The notes beneath the pieces were generated by a model. That model had not been told where the DNA came from. It saw nothing but the letters and a program-made list of their open reading frames with translations, and did not search any database. A stretch of DNA of 64,000 nt from Microbacterium cremeum (GTDB lineage Bacteria; Actinomycetota; Actinomycetes; Actinomycetales; Microbacteriaceae). The translations under genes were made by a program, and so were the position numbers. Below, piece by piece: positions 10,495 to 20,536 of this stretch (the first letter of the stretch is position 1; every line of letters begins with the position of its first letter). The DNA lies in NCBI RefSeq assembly GCF_015277855.1, contig NZ_CP063812.1, positions 2,480,001 to 2,544,000 of the forward strand, written 5' to 3'.

Positions 10495-11240
10495 GGGCGG
10501 TCCGGCTCCGCGGGCGGAGCGGCCTCCTCCGTGACGGACGTCGCCGGCTCGCCGCCCGCGTCGGTCTCGGCGCCGGGATCGGGCTCGAGCAGGTCGCCGA
10601 GCACCTCCCGCAGCCGGGCGCGGTCGACCGCGCCCTCGCGCAGCACGCGCACCTGCGGCTCCGCACCGCCCACGAGACTCGTCGCGTCGACGATCGTCGA
10701 CGCGACGCCGGTCTTGGACGGGCCGTCGCTCAGGTACACCGCGACGCTGTCGCGCAGCATCTCCTGCGCATCCTCCGCCGTGATCCCGGCGGCCATGCCG
10801 GTGAGGTTCGCGCTCGAGACGGCGAGTGGCCCGGTCTCTTCGAGCAGCTCGAGGGCGAGGCGGTGCGCCGGCATCCGCACCGCGACCGTGCCGCGGGTGT
10901 CGCCGAGGTCCCACGACAGCGACGGCTGCGCGGGGAGGACGATGGTCAGCCCGCCCGGCCAGAACTCCTCGACCAGCCGCTCGACGGGCTCGGGCACTTC
11001 GGCCACGAGCGCGCGCAGCGTGGCGAGCCCGGCCACCAGCACGGGCGGCGGCGACTGCCGACCCCGTCCTTTCGCAGCGAGCAGGCGCGCGACCGCCGCC
11101 GCGTTGAACGCGTCGGCGGCGACGCCGTAGACGGTGTCGGTCGGGATGACCACGAGGTCGCCGCGACCGATGGCCTGGCGCGCCTGGCGCATGCCGGTGA
11201 GCAGCTCAGCCTCGTCACGGCAGTCGAAGATGGGGGACAT
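10491..11240 (-). CDS. L-threonylcarbamoyladenylate synthase (Sua5/YrdC)
   Basis: Makes threonylcarbamoyl-AMP from threonine, bicarbonate and ATP for t6A37 modification of ANN-decoding tRNAs. 249 residues. The YrdC fold is evident from GDLVVIPTDTVYGVAADAF, then AKGRGRQSPPPVLV and VRMPAHRLALELLEETGPLAVSSAN (written here as two adjacent conserved parts). The last 40 residues are acidic and Pro-rich. I chose the ATG at 11240, which lies 9 nt after a TAGACT -10 element at 11250-11255. A GTG at 11249 abuts that element and would be too early. Confidence 0.92.
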   Translation of the reverse strand: MSPIFDCRDEAELLTGMRQARQAIGRGDLVVIPTDTVYGVAADAFNAAAVARLLAAKGRGRQSPPPVLVAGLATLRALVAEVPEPVERLVEEFWPGGLTIVLPAQPSLSWDLGDTRGTVAVRMPAHRLALELLEETGPLAVSSANLTGMAAGITAEDAQEMLRDSVAVYLSDGPSKTGVASTIVDATSLVGGAEPQVRVLREGAVDRARLREVLGDLLEPDPGAETDAGGEPATSVTEEAAPPAEPDRP

Positions 11241-11249
11241 GTCGCCCAC

Positions 11250-11255
11250 AGTCTA
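11250..11255 (-). promoter_or_regulatory. -10 element of an internal promoter for sua5
   Basis: TAGACT on the minus strand lies 9 nt before the chosen sua5 ATG. If transcription starts 6-7 nt downstream, the mRNA would be nearly leaderless. This would let sua5-wecA be expressed apart from prmC. Confidence 0.45.
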
Positions 11256-11331
11256 ATTGGACACCGGGCCGGCCCCACGGCTCGCCTCGGCCGGACGCGG
11301 CGAGGGAAGCGAGATCTGCCGCCCCCGGGGC

Positions 11332-12204
11332 TCAGGGACGCAGGGCGGTCGTCGCCCGATCCCGCATCGTCAGGTCGGGGTGGGTCGCCGCGGCGCGCCA
11401 GCCGTCCGCCGCGAGGATGCCGCGGATCGCCTCGCCCTGCCACTCGCCGTGCTCGATCACGATCGTCCCGCCGGGGTGCGCCAGGCGCAGACCGACGCGG
11501 CTGAGCACGCGGACCACGTCGAGCCCGTCCTCTCCCCCGTACAGCGCGGCGGGCGGATCGAAGAACCGGACCTCCGGGTCGCGCGGGATCGCGGCATCCG
11601 GAACGTACGGCGGGTTGGACGCGACCACCGCGACCGTGCCGTCGAGCTCGGGGAACGCGTGCTCCAGGTCGATGAAGGCGAGGCGCGCATTGCCGGCGCC
11701 GACGCGCGCGAAGTTCTCTTTGGTCCACACGAACGCGTCGACGGAGTTCTCGGCGGCGAACACCTGCGCGTGCGGCACCTCGGTCGCCATCGCCAGCGCG
11801 ATCGCGCCGCTCCCGGTGCCGAGATCGACCGCGACAGGGGCTTCGGATGCCGCGACCCGCAGCGCGTCGATCGCGAGCTGCGCGACGACCTCGGTCTCGG
11901 GCCGCGGCACGAACACGCCCGGGCCCACACGCAGCTCGAGGTGGCGGAACGGTGCGACGCCGGTGATGTGCTGGAGCGGCTCGCGGGTGGCCCGGCGCTC
12001 CACGAGCTGCTCCAGGTGCCGCACGTCGTCCGCCGAGACGGCGTCGCCCCGCAGCGACGCGGCTTGCACTCCCCCGCGCGTCACCCCGAGGACGAACGCC
12101 GCGAGGAGCTCCGCATCGACGACGGGATCGGCGATGCCCGCTGCGGCCAGTCGTGCTGCGGCATGGCGGAGCGCCTCGGCGACGGACGGTGCGGCGGAGC
12201 TCAT
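11332..12204 (-). CDS. prmC: Peptide chain release factor N5-glutamine methyltransferase
   Basis: Methylates the Gln of the GGQ motif in release factors. 290 residues. The N-terminal helical substrate domain (about 1-95) is followed by a Rossmann SAM domain. GVFVPRPETEVVAQ and VDLGTGSGAIALAMA bind SAM, and VVASNPPYVPD is the diagnostic NPPY catalytic motif. In most actinobacteria prmC directly follows prfA; here cysK-cysK-cysE lie between them on the other strand. Its ATG at 12204 lies about 150 nt from the divergent cysK, so it must have its own promoter. Confidence 0.95.
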   Translation of the reverse strand: MSSAAPSVAEALRHAAARLAAAGIADPVVDAELLAAFVLGVTRGGVQAASLRGDAVSADDVRHLEQLVERRATREPLQHITGVAPFRHLELRVGPGVFVPRPETEVVAQLAIDALRVAASEAPVAVDLGTGSGAIALAMATEVPHAQVFAAENSVDAFVWTKENFARVGAGNARLAFIDLEHAFPELDGTVAVVASNPPYVPDAAIPRDPEVRFFDPPAALYGGEDGLDVVRVLSRVGLRLAHPGGTIVIEHGEWQGEAIRGILAADGWRAAATHPDLTMRDRATTALRP

Positions 12205-12309
12205 GACGCCTCCACTCTATGCGGCGATGCCGGCGCCACGACGCGGCGTCCGGACTCGCGACCGCCGTGACGATTCGTCATACAAGGACTCACGCCGGGC
12301 ACCGCGTCC

Positions 12310-12346
12310 TAGGCTGGGGGCCATCTGACGTGACCCTCCCGAAAGG
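12310..12346 (+). promoter_or_regulatory. cysK promoter and leader
   Basis: A TAGGCT -10 element at 12310-12315 lies 40 nt before the cysK ATG. The leader carries the 14-mer ACCCTCCCGAAAGG at 12333-12346, which includes the ribosome site. The same -10 hexamer and 14-mer recur before the peptide ABC importer at 50251 and 50318. Confidence 0.5.
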
Positions 12347-12355
12347 CCGATCGAC

Positions 12356-13294
12356 ATGCCCGGCATCCACTCCGATATCACCGCTGCTTTCGGCAACACG
12401 CCGCTCGTCCGCCTCAACCGCGTCACCGACGGCGCCGGCGCCGAGGTGTACGCGAAGCTCGAGTTCTACAACCCCGGTTCGAGCGTGAAGGACCGTCTCG
12501 GCATCGCGATCGTCGATGCGGCCGAGGCCTCCGGCGCGCTGCAGCCCGGCGGCACCATCGTCGAGGGCACGAGCGGCAACACCGGCATCGCGCTCGCGCT
12601 CGTCGGCGCGGCGCGCGGCTACAAGGTCATCCTCACGATGCCCTCGTCGATGTCGGTCGAGCGCCGCCAGCTGCTCAAGCGATTCGGCGCCGAGCTCGTG
12701 CTCACCGACCCGGCCGGCGGGATGAAGCTCGCGGTCGCCGAAGCCGAGCGCATCACCTCCGAGACGCCCGGGGCGATCCTGGCGAAGCAGTTCGAGAACG
12801 AGGCGAACCGCGAGATCCACCGCAAGACCACCGCCGAGGAGATCTGGCGCGACACCGACGGCGAGGTCGACATCTTCGTCGCCGGCGTCGGCACCGGCGG
12901 CACCATCACCGGTGTCGGCCAGGTGCTCAAGGAGCGCAAGCCCAGCGTGCAGGTCGTCGCCGTCGAGCCGTCCGCGTCGCCGCTGCTGTCGACCGGGACG
13001 CCCGGTCCCGCGAAGATCCAGGGCATCGGCCCGAACTTCGTGCCGCCGATCCTCGACACCGAGGTGTTCGACGACGTCGTCACCGTCGAGTTCGACGACG
13101 CCATCTCGACCTCGCGCGAACTCGCCGCGAAGGAGGGCATCCTCGTCGGGATCTCCAGCGGCGCGGCCGTGTGGGCCGCCCTGCAGCTGGCCGCGCGTCC
13201 CGAGAACGCCGGGAAGAAGATCGTCGTCGTCACGCCCGACACCGGCGAGCGGTACCTGTCGACTGCGCTCTTCGAGGATCTGCGGGAGGATTGA
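12356..13294 (+). CDS. cysK: Cysteine synthase A, first copy
   Basis: O-acetylserine sulfhydrylase: O-acetylserine + sulfide gives cysteine + acetate, PLP-dependent. 312 residues. The PLP Lys is K45 in NPGSSVKDR, the substrate loop is [12 protein letters not shown] at about residue 72, and the PLP-phosphate glycine loop is [12 protein letters not shown]. The QGIGPNFVP and ERYLST blocks are typical of CysK. It is the first gene of a three-gene cysteine cluster, about 97 nt before its paralog. Confidence 0.95.
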   Translation: MPGIHSDITAAFGNTPLVRLNRVTDGAGAEVYAKLEFYNPGSSVKDRLGIAIVDAAEASGALQPGGTIVEGTSGNTGIALALVGAARGYKVILTMPSSMSVERRQLLKRFGAELVLTDPAGGMKLAVAEAERITSETPGAILAKQFENEANREIHRKTTAEEIWRDTDGEVDIFVAGVGTGGTITGVGQVLKERKPSVQVVAVEPSASPLLSTGTPGPAKIQGIGPNFVPPILDTEVFDDVVTVEFDDAISTSRELAAKEGILVGISSGAAVWAALQLAARPENAGKKIVVVTPDTGERYLSTALFEDLRED

Positions 13295-13391
13295 ACCCGC
13301 ACGGCGGCGCGACGCGCGATCCTCTGGGACGCTAGGACCAGTTCGGACGCCGTCGCGCCGTCGTCGCATCCCGGCCTGAAAAGGAGCGTTC

Positions 13392-14345
13392 GTGCCCGGC
13401 ATCCATCCCGACATCACCACCGCGTTCGGCGAGACGCCGCTGGTGCGCCTCAACGCGCTCACCGAGGGGCTCGGCGCGGAGGTGCTCGCGAAGCTCGAGT
13501 TCTACAACCCGGGCTCGTCGGTCAAGGACCGCCTCGGTTATGCGCTCGTCCAAGCGGCGGAGGCGGCGGGCGAGCTGGTCCCCGGCGGCACGATCGTGGA
13601 GTCCACGAGCGGCAACACCGGGATCGCGCTGGCCCTCATCGGTGCTGCGCGCGGCTACCGGGTGATCCTCACGATGCCGGCATCGATGTCGAAGGAGCGC
13701 CGCACGCTGCTGAAGGCCTACGGTGCCGAGCTCGTCCTGACCGACCCGTACAAGGGCATGACCGAGGCGGTCGAGACGGCCAAGCGGATCGCGGCCGAGA
13801 CGCCCGGCGCCGTGCTGGCCCGCCAGTTCGAGCACGAGGCGAACGCCGCGATCCACCGCAGCACCACGGCCGAGGAGATCTGGCGCGACACCGAAGGCCG
13901 CGTCGACTGGTTCGTCGCCGGTTCGGGCACCGGCGGCACGGTGACCGGGGTCGGGCAGGTGCTCAAGGAGCGCAGCCCCGAGACCCGGATCGTGCTCGTC
14001 GAGCCCAAGGACTCCCCCGTGCTCACCGAAGGGCGCGCCGGCGGCCACCGCATCCAGGGCATCGGCCCGAACTTCGTGCCGGACGTGCTGGACCGCTCCG
14101 TCGTCGACGAGATCTTCGACGTCGAGTTCGACGACGCGATCCGCACCGCGCGCGACCTCGCCACGCGCGAGGGCATCCTCGCGGGGATGTCGGCCGGCGC
14201 CGCGGTCTGGGCCGCCCTCGAGATCGCGGCACGTCCTGAGGCCGAGGGCCGGAGGATCGTCGTCATCGTGCCCGACTCGGGCGAGCGATACCTGTCGACC
14301 GCGCTCTACGAGCACCTGCGCGAACCGGAGGCCGAGAAGAAATGA
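13392..14345 (+). CDS. cysK: Cysteine synthase, second copy
   Basis: 317 residues, collinear with the first copy from [20 protein letters not shown] onward. K45 is again in [29 protein letters not shown] and [18 protein letters not shown] follow. All catalytic elements are intact, so both copies should be active. The GTG start at 13392 follows AAGGAG by 6 nt. The stop overlaps the cysE ATG (ATGA), so this copy, not the first, is translationally coupled to cysE and is the likely partner in a cysteine synthase complex. A GCTAGGACC element at about 13331 may give it its own promoter. Confidence 0.93.
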   Translation: MPGIHPDITTAFGETPLVRLNALTEGLGAEVLAKLEFYNPGSSVKDRLGYALVQAAEAAGELVPGGTIVESTSGNTGIALALIGAARGYRVILTMPASMSKERRTLLKAYGAELVLTDPYKGMTEAVETAKRIAAETPGAVLARQFEHEANAAIHRSTTAEEIWRDTEGRVDWFVAGSGTGGTVTGVGQVLKERSPETRIVLVEPKDSPVLTEGRAGGHRIQGIGPNFVPDVLDRSVVDEIFDVEFDDAIRTARDLATREGILAGMSAGAAVWAALEIAARPEAEGRRIVVIVPDSGERYLSTALYEHLREPEAEKK

Positions 14346-14923
14346 ACGAACGCATCGGATTCGTCGCCCGCGTCCGCGAGGACGTCGCCGCGGCGAAGCT
14401 GCGCGACCCCGCCGCTCGCAGCGGCCTCGAGATCGCGCTGCTGTACCCCGGGCTCCACGCGATCTGGTCGCACCGGCTGTGGCACGGGCTGTGGACGCGG
14501 GGCGCGCGCTTCATCGCCCGCGCCGGCTCGCAGGTGACGCGCTGGCTCACCGGCATCGAGATCCACCCCGGCGCGACGATCGGCCGTCGCTTCTTCATCG
14601 ACCACGGCATGGGCGTCGTGATCGGCGAGACCGCCGAGGTCGGCGACGACGTGCTGCTCTACCACGGCGTGACGCTCGGAGGCCGGCAGCGCGAGGGCGG
14701 CAAGCGCCACCCCACGATCGGCGACGGCGTGGCGGTCGGCGCGGGCGCGAAGATCCTCGGCCCGGTCACGATCGGCGCAGGCTCCGTCGTCGGCGCCAAC
14801 GCCGTCGTCACCAAGGACGCGCCGGCCGACAGCGTCCTCGTCGGCGTCCCCGCCAAGCCGCGGTCCCGCCGCACCGGCGAAGACACGCGCGCCCTGCTCA
14901 CGACCCCCGAGTACGTCATCTGA
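14342..14923 (+). CDS. cysE: Serine O-acetyltransferase
   Basis: Acetylates L-serine with acetyl-CoA, the committed step of cysteine synthesis. 193 residues, the short EpsC/SrpH-type form lacking the long N-terminal domain of E. coli CysE. A left-handed beta-helix of hexapeptide repeats runs from about residue 68: [20 protein letters not shown], then [22 protein letters not shown] and [16 protein letters not shown]. The C-terminus ends EYVI, and a C-terminal Ile is the feature that docks into the CysK active site. The 4-base overlap with cysK supports that partnership. Confidence 0.95.
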   Translation: MNERIGFVARVREDVAAAKLRDPAARSGLEIALLYPGLHAIWSHRLWHGLWTRGARFIARAGSQVTRWLTGIEIHPGATIGRRFFIDHGMGVVIGETAEVGDDVLLYHGVTLGGRQREGGKRHPTIGDGVAVGAGAKILGPVTIGAGSVVGANAVVTKDAPADSVLVGVPAKPRSRRTGEDTRALLTTPEYVI

Positions 14924-14949
14924 CGGGTTGCGCCGGGCCAGGCCCCTGT

Positions 14950-14968
14950 GCGACGCATGGCGCGTCGC
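14950..14968. terminator. Probable bidirectional terminator between cysE and prfA
   Basis: A 7-bp inverted repeat (14950-14956 with 14962-14968, 5-base loop) lies in the 51-bp gap between two converging stop codons. There is no clear T-run on either side. Confidence 0.4.
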
Positions 14969-14974
14969 CTGCGG

Positions 14975-16054
14975 TCAGGAGTCGCTGCCGAGGGCGGCCA
15001 GCCGCGCCTCTTCGTCCGCCTGGATCGCGGACTCGATGATCGGGTCGAGCGCGCCGTCCATGACCTGATCGAGGTTGTACGCCTTGTATCCGGTGCGGTG
15101 GTCGGCGATGCGGTTCTCGGGGAAGTTGTACGTGCGGATGCGCTCGGAGCGGTCCATGCCGCGGATCTGCGACTTGCGCGCATCGGATGCCGCCGCCTCG
15201 AGCTCCTCCTGCTGCTTGGCGAGCAGGCGGGCCCGCAGCACGCGCATGCCGGCCTCGCGGTTCTGCAGCTGGGACTTCTCGTTCTGCATCGACACCACGA
15301 TCCCCGTGGGAACGTGCGTGATGCGCACCGCGGAGTCGGTCGTGTTGACGGACTGACCGCCCGGGCCGGACGACCGGAAGACGTCGATCTTCAGGTCGTT
15401 GGGATCGATGTGGATCTCTTCCGGCTCGTCGACCTCGGGGAAGACCAGCACCCCGGTCGTCGACGTGTGGATGCGCCCCTGCGACTCGGTGGCGGGGACG
15501 CGCTGCACGCGGTGCACGCCGCCTTCGTACTTCAGGTGCGCCCACACGCCCTGGGCGGGGTCGCTCGATGAGCCCTTGATCGCGACCTGGACGTCCTTGT
15601 AGCCGCCGAGGTCGGACTCGTTGCGCTCGAGCAGCTCGGTCTTCCAGCCCTTCGACGCGGCGTACTGCAGGTACATCCGCAGGAGGTCCGCGGCGAACAG
15701 CGCCGACTCGGCGCCGCCTTCGCCCTGCTTGATCTCCATGATGACGTCGCGCGCGTCGTCGGGGTCTCGAGGTATCAGGAGCCGTCGCAGACGTTCCTGC
15801 GCGTCGGCGAGCCGCGTCTCGAGCGCCGGCACCTCCTCGGCGAACGCCTCGTCCTCCCGGGCGAGCTCGCGCGCCGCCTCGAGATCGTGGGATGCCGCGG
15901 TCCAGTCCTCGTGTGCCTTCACGATGCGCGACAGCTCGGCGTAGCGCCGGTTGACCCGCTTGGCCCGCGCCGCATCGGCGTGGACGGCGGGATCCGACAG
16001 CTCGACCTGGACCGCGGCGTGCTCCTCGATCAGCCCTTTGACCGACTCGAACAT
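14975..16054 (-). CDS. prfA: Peptide chain release factor 1
   Basis: Recognises UAA/UAG and triggers peptide release. 359 residues from the ATG at 16054 ([20 protein letters not shown]), matching the usual RF1 length. A TTG at 16075 would add seven unconserved residues. The catalytic loop is [20 protein letters not shown] with GGQ. The codon-recognition region lies upstream in [18 protein letters not shown]; PxT, typical of RF1, occurs as PAT here. rho ends 24 nt upstream. Its methylase gene prmC is 2.8 kb away behind the cys cluster. Confidence 0.96.
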   Translation of the reverse strand: MFESVKGLIEEHAAVQVELSDPAVHADAARAKRVNRRYAELSRIVKAHEDWTAASHDLEAARELAREDEAFAEEVPALETRLADAQERLRRLLIPRDPDDARDVIMEIKQGEGGAESALFAADLLRMYLQYAASKGWKTELLERNESDLGGYKDVQVAIKGSSSDPAQGVWAHLKYEGGVHRVQRVPATESQGRIHTSTTGVLVFPEVDEPEEIHIDPNDLKIDVFRSSGPGGQSVNTTDSAVRITHVPTGIVVSMQNEKSQLQNREAGMRVLRARLLAKQQEELEAAASDARKSQIRGMDRSERIRTYNFPENRIADHRTGYKAYNLDQVMDGALDPIIESAIQADEEARLAALGSDS

Positions 16055-16078
16055 CCCGGGATCATGCTTCGACAAGGC

Positions 16079-18274
16079 TCAGCGGATGCTGTTGTCGTGC
16101 GCGTGGCTGTGACCGCCGCCGTGGGCGTCACGGGCAGGCGCCGGGATCGACTTCTGCATCTGCACGAGGAACTCGACGTTCGACTGCGTCTCCTTGAGCT
16201 TGCCGAGCACGACCTCGAGGGCCTGCTGGGGCTCGAGGCCCGCCAGCGCGCGGCGCAGCTTCCAGGTGATCTTGACCTCGTCGGGCGAGAGCAGCATCTC
16301 TTCGCGCCGGGTCGACGACGCGTTGACGTCGACCGCCGGGAAGATGCGCTTGTCGGCGAGCTGGCGGTTCAGGCGCAGCTCGCTGTTGCCGGTGCCCTTG
16401 AACTCCTCGAAGATCACGTCGTCCATCTTGGAGCCGGTCTCGACGAGAGCGGTCGCGAGGATCGTGAGCGATCCGCCGTTCTCGATGTTGCGCGCAGCGC
16501 CGAAGAAGCGCTTCGGCGGGTACAGCGCCGACGCGTCGACGCCGCCCGTGAGCACACGGCCCGAGGTCGGTGCCGAGATGTTGTAGGCACGGCCCAGGCG
16601 CGTGATCGAGTCCAGCAGCACGACGACGTCGCGGCCGAGCTCGACCAGGCGCTTGGCGCGCTCGATGGCGAGTTCGGCGACCGTGGTGTGGTCCTCGGCA
16701 GGGCGGTCGAAGGTCGAGGCGATGACCTCGCCCTTGACCGTGCGCTGCATGTCGGTGACCTCTTCGGGGCGCTCGTCGACGAGCACGACCATGAGGTGGA
16801 CCTCGGGGTTGTTCGTCGCGATCGCGTTGGCGATCTGCTGCAGCACGATGGTCTTGCCGGCCTTGGGCGGGGCGACGATGAGTCCGCGCTGGCCCTTGCC
16901 GATCGGGGCGACGAGATCGATGATCCGCTGCGTGAGCTTCTCGGGCGCGGTCTCGAGGCGCAGGCGCTCCTGGGGGTAGAGCGGCGTCAGCTTGCCGAAC
17001 TCGACGCGGGTCGCGGCATCCTCGACCGACAGGCCGTTGATCGCGTCGACCTTGACGAGCGCGTTGTACTTCTGGCGGCTGGACTGCTCGCCCTCGCGCG
17101 GCTGCTTGATGGCGCCGACCACGGCGTCGCCCTTGCGCAGGTTGTACTTCTTGACCTGGCCGAGCGAGACGTACACGTCGCTCTGGCCGGGCAGGTACCC
17201 GGTGGTGCGCACGAACGCGTAGTTGTCGAGCACGTCGAGGATGCCGGCGATCGGGATCAGGACGTCGTCCTCGCCGATCTCGGTCTCGAACTCGTCGGTG
17301 GTGTTCTGACCGCGGCGCTTGTTGCGCTGACGGCCGCGCGCGCCGCCCTGGGCGGGCTGGTCGTCGTCGGCCTGCTCGGGCTTGGCGGGCTCGGCCGGTG
17401 CCGCGGCCTGACCGTTCGGACGGTCGCCGTTCTGGCCGGTCTGCCCGCGGTTGCGGTTGCGGTTGCGGCTGCGGTTGCGGCCCCGGCTCGGGGTCTCGGC
17501 ACCGTCGGCCTCGGTGGACTCCGTGGCCTGGCGGCCCTCGTCACCGGTCGCCTCGTCGGTGTCGCCGACGGTCTCGGCGGGAACCTCGACGGATGCCGCG
17601 GCCTCGGCGTCGTCGGCGGGTGCCGCCTTGGCCTTGCCCGCCTGGGCACGGCCGCGTCGCGCGGGACGCTTGGCGGGCTGGGTCTCGGCGGCCTCGGCAG
17701 ACGCTGCGGGCGGCTCGGCGGACTCGGCGGGAGTCTCGGCAGCCTCGGCGGGGGCCTCAGCGGCCTCGGCCGGGGCCGCGGGGGCCTCCTCGGCGGCGGC
17801 GGCAGCCGGCGCCGCGTCGCCGCTCTTGGCCCGGCGCGGAGCCCGCTTGCGCGGCGCCTTGGCGACCGGGGCCTCCTCGGCGGGGGCCTCGGCCGGCGCC
17901 TCTTCGGCGACGACCGCCTCTGCGACCGCCTCGTCGGCGATGGCGTCGGCGACGACGGCTTCTGCGACGGCCTCCTCGGCCGCGGCCTCGGCCGCGAGCG
18001 CGGCATCGACAGCCTCTTCGGCGACGGCCTGAGCCGCCTCGGTCTGCTCGTCGGCAGCGGCGGCGACAGCCTCCTCGGCGTCGGCCACGATGGCCTCGAC
18101 GACCGCCTCCTCGGCGACCTCGTCGGCCGCCTCGGCTTCTTCGACCGCCACTTCGGCGACCGTCTCGGCGACGTCGGACTGCTCGACGGCGATGCCTGAG
18201 TTCTCGACGGCCTCGGGCGCTTCCGCGCGCTCGTCGGCCGGAACGTCGGCGTGGATCTCGGAGATGGACTCCAC
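16079..18274 (-). CDS. rho: Transcription termination factor Rho with long N-terminal extension
   Basis: Hexameric RNA-dependent ATPase that terminates transcription. 731 residues from the GTG at 18274, which has AAGGGAGAA just upstream; the earlier ATG at 18343 has no ribosome site. The first roughly 300 residues are low complexity: Ala/Glu/Val repeats, then Ala/Pro/Lys/Arg stretches and a basic SRNRNRNRGQTGQNG patch. The core begins at DDVLIPIAGILDVLDNYAFV. It has the RNA-binding domain, the P-loop in VAPPKAGKTIVLQQ, Walker B VVLLDSITRLGRAYN and the R-loop region. The C-terminus is His-rich (HGGGHSHAH). Basic N-terminal insertions are typical of actinobacterial Rho. Confidence 0.95.
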   Translation of the reverse strand: MESISEIHADVPADERAEAPEAVENSGIAVEQSDVAETVAEVAVEEAEAADEVAEEAVVEAIVADAEEAVAAAADEQTEAAQAVAEEAVDAALAAEAAAEEAVAEAVVADAIADEAVAEAVVAEEAPAEAPAEEAPVAKAPRKRAPRRAKSGDAAPAAAAAEEAPAAPAEAAEAPAEAAETPAESAEPPAASAEAAETQPAKRPARRGRAQAGKAKAAPADDAEAAASVEVPAETVGDTDEATGDEGRQATESTEADGAETPSRGRNRSRNRNRNRGQTGQNGDRPNGQAAAPAEPAKPEQADDDQPAQGGARGRQRNKRRGQNTTDEFETEIGEDDVLIPIAGILDVLDNYAFVRTTGYLPGQSDVYVSLGQVKKYNLRKGDAVVGAIKQPREGEQSSRQKYNALVKVDAINGLSVEDAATRVEFGKLTPLYPQERLRLETAPEKLTQRIIDLVAPIGKGQRGLIVAPPKAGKTIVLQQIANAIATNNPEVHLMVVLVDERPEEVTDMQRTVKGEVIASTFDRPAEDHTTVAELAIERAKRLVELGRDVVVLLDSITRLGRAYNISAPTSGRVLTGGVDASALYPPKRFFGAARNIENGGSLTILATALVETGSKMDDVIFEEFKGTGNSELRLNRQLADKRIFPAVDVNASSTRREEMLLSPDEVKITWKLRRALAGLEPQQALEVVLGKLKETQSNVEFLVQMQKSIPAPARDAHGGGHSHAHDNSIR

Positions 18275-18475
18275 GAGTTCTCCCTTGTGAAAACGAACGG
18301 GTTGTGCACGATCGCACGGCGCGGGATGGGGGCGTATGCCCATTCGACCGGTTGTCAGGCCCGTCGAATCACCCGCCGACGGGGTGAGGGACCGCGAGGG
18401 TACTCAGCGGACGTCGGCAGGTCAGAATGCCGTGCGGTGGATTCGCAGATTTGCGACGGAGGCCAGATTCACGAG

Positions 18476-19423
18476 TTACGTGGAACCCTCCGCGTACTCC
18501 CTCACTGTACCACCCTTGAAGTCTACGGCGAGCATCAGCGCCTCCCACGGGGTGTCGGTGACGGCCGTCGCGAGGGCGGCCGCCTCGAGCCGGCGGCCCG
18601 GGCCGTCGGCGAGCACGAGCACGCTCGGCCCCGCGCCCGACACCACCGCCGCGAAGCCCTCCGCCCGCAGCGCGCGCACGAGCCGGTCGGTCTCGGGCAT
18701 CGCGCCCGCGCGGTAGTTCTGGTGAAGTTTGTCTTCCGTGGCGGCCTGCAGGAGTTCGGGGCTCTGCGTGAGCGCGGCGATCAGCAGCGCCGAACGCGAC
18801 ACGTTGAAGACGGCGTCCTCGCGGGGCACCTGCATCGGCTGCAGGCTGCGCGCGAGCTTCGTCGACATCGTGAACTCGGGAACGAGCACGAGCGGGGACA
18901 CGCCGCGGTGCACGAGCAGCTTCTTGTGCTGCGGCCCGTCCTCGTCGACCCACGCGATGGTGAGGCCGCCGAAGAGCGCCGGCGCCACATTGTCGGGGTG
19001 GCCTTCGAGCTCGGTCGCGAGGCGCAGCAGCGTGTCGGGCCCGAACTCGACGTCGCCGTCGAGCAGTCCCTTCGCGGCGAGCAGGCCCGAGACGACGGCC
19101 GCACCCGAGGACCCCAGGCCGCGGCCGTGCGGGATCACGTTCTTCGCGACGAGGCGCAGCCCCGGCATCCGTCGCCCGACCGACTCGTACGCGTAGGCGA
19201 TCGCGCGCACGACGAGGTGCGACGCGTCGCGCGGCACGTCGGCCGCGCCGGCGCCGTGGACCTCGATGTCGAGCTCGCCCTCGCGCAGAGCCGTCACGTC
19301 GAGCTCGTCGTAGACGCTCAGCGCGAGTCCGAGGGTGTCGAAGCCCGGCCCGAGGTTGGCGCTCGTCGCCGGCACCCGCACCACGACCCGGCGGCCGGGT
19401 GCCGGGACGACGGCTGCGTTCAC
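18476..19423 (-). CDS. thrB: Homoserine kinase
   Basis: Phosphorylates homoserine on the way to threonine. 315 residues from the GTG at 19423, whose first bases overlap the thrC stop (GTGA). GHMP kinase motifs: [20 protein letters not shown] (motif 1), [17 protein letters not shown] (motif 2, phosphate-binding) and [17 protein letters not shown] (motif 3). It is the last gene of the hom-thrC-thrB unit. rho begins 200 nt downstream on the same strand with its own leader. Confidence 0.95.
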   Translation of the reverse strand: MNAAVVPAPGRRVVVRVPATSANLGPGFDTLGLALSVYDELDVTALREGELDIEVHGAGAADVPRDASHLVVRAIAYAYESVGRRMPGLRLVAKNVIPHGRGLGSSGAAVVSGLLAAKGLLDGDVEFGPDTLLRLATELEGHPDNVAPALFGGLTIAWVDEDGPQHKKLLVHRGVSPLVLVPEFTMSTKLARSLQPMQVPREDAVFNVSRSALLIAALTQSPELLQAATEDKLHQNYRAGAMPETDRLVRALRAEGFAAVVSGAGPSVLVLADGPGRRLEAAALATAVTDTPWEALMLAVDFKGGTVREYAEGST

Positions 19424-20535
19424 GCGTGCGGTCCCTGCACGTCGACCGGCTCGGCGACCGCGGCGGGGACGAGATCGAGAACGGATGCCACTTCCGAGGT
19501 CGTCGCGTCGACCACGGTCGGCTCGACCTGCGAGCCGTCGGCGTTGCGCAGCGCCCACTGCGGGTCCTTCAGGCCGTGGCCCGTGACGGTGAGCACGACG
19601 CGCGCGCCCTTCGGCACGATGCCCGCCTCGACGCGGTCGAGCAGGCCCGCCACGCTGATGGCTGATGCCGGCTCGACGAAGATGCCGACCTCGCCGGCGA
19701 GCAGCTTCTGCGCGGCGAGGATCCTCTCGTCCTCGATCGCGCCGAACCAGCCGTCGGTGGCGTCGCGGGCCTCGAGGGCGAGATGCCACGAGGCCGGGTT
19801 GCCGATCCGGATCGCGCTGGCCACGGTCTCGGGGTCCTTCACGACCTCACCGCGCACGAGGGGCGCGGACCCGGCGGCCTGGAAGCCGAACATGCGGGGC
19901 ACGCGCGTCGACACACCGGAATCGGCCTCTTCCCGGTAGCCGCGGGTGTACGCGGTGTAGTTGCCCGCGTTGCCGACCGGGATGAAGTGGAAGTCGGGGG
20001 CGTCGCCCAGCTGCTCGACGACCTCGTACGCCGCGGTCTTCTGACCGTCGATGCGGTCGGGGTTGACCGAGTTCACGAGGTGCACGGGATAGTGGTCGGC
20101 GAGCTCGCGGGCGATCTCGAGGCAGTCGTCGAAGTTGCCGCGGATCTGGATGAGCCGCCCGTTGTGCGCGACGGCCTGGCTGAGCTTGCCCATGGCGATC
20201 TTGCCCTCGGGAACGAGCACCGCCGCCGTGATGCCGGCGTGCGCCGCATACGCGGCGGCCGAGGCCGACGTGTTGCCGGTCGAGGCGCAGATCACGGCCT
20301 GAGCGCCGTGGTCGATCGCGCGCGACACCGCGACCGTCATGCCGCGGTCCTTGAACGACCCGGTCGGGTTCATGCCCTCGAACTTGACCCAGACGTCCGT
20401 GCCGGTGCGCCGCGAGAGCGCGGGTGCGGGGAGGAGCGGCGTGCCGCCCTCGCCCAGTGTCACGACGGTCGACGTGTCGGTCACGCCGAGGCGGTCGGCG
20501 TACTCGCGGAGGACTCCGCGCCAGACATGTGCCAT
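19420..20535 (-). CDS. thrC: Threonine synthase
   Basis: Converts O-phosphohomoserine to threonine, PLP-dependent. 371 residues from the ATG at 20535 ([18 protein letters not shown]), with GGGAA a few bases upstream and one base after the hom stop. The PLP lysine is K62 in [27 protein letters not shown] binds the cofactor and substrate, and [11 protein letters not shown] forms the phosphate cup. The size fits the shorter actinobacterial/Bacillus class rather than the 430-residue E. coli type. Confidence 0.95.
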   Translation of the reverse strand: MAHVWRGVLREYADRLGVTDTSTVVTLGEGGTPLLPAPALSRRTGTDVWVKFEGMNPTGSFKDRGMTVAVSRAIDHGAQAVICASTGNTSASAAAYAAHAGITAAVLVPEGKIAMGKLSQAVAHNGRLIQIRGNFDDCLEIARELADHYPVHLVNSVNPDRIDGQKTAAYEVVEQLGDAPDFHFIPVGNAGNYTAYTRGYREEADSGVSTRVPRMFGFQAAGSAPLVRGEVVKDPETVASAIRIGNPASWHLALEARDATDGWFGAIEDERILAAQKLLAGEVGIFVEPASAISVAGLLDRVEAGIVPKGARVVLTVTGHGLKDPQWALRNADGSQVEPTVVDATTSEVASVLDLVPAAVAEPVDVQGPHA

Positions 20536-20536
20536 T

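Noticed and set aside
18275..18343. Upstream rho start at 18343
   Set aside because: It has no ribosome site, whereas the GTG at 18274 has AAGGGAGAA at proper spacing.
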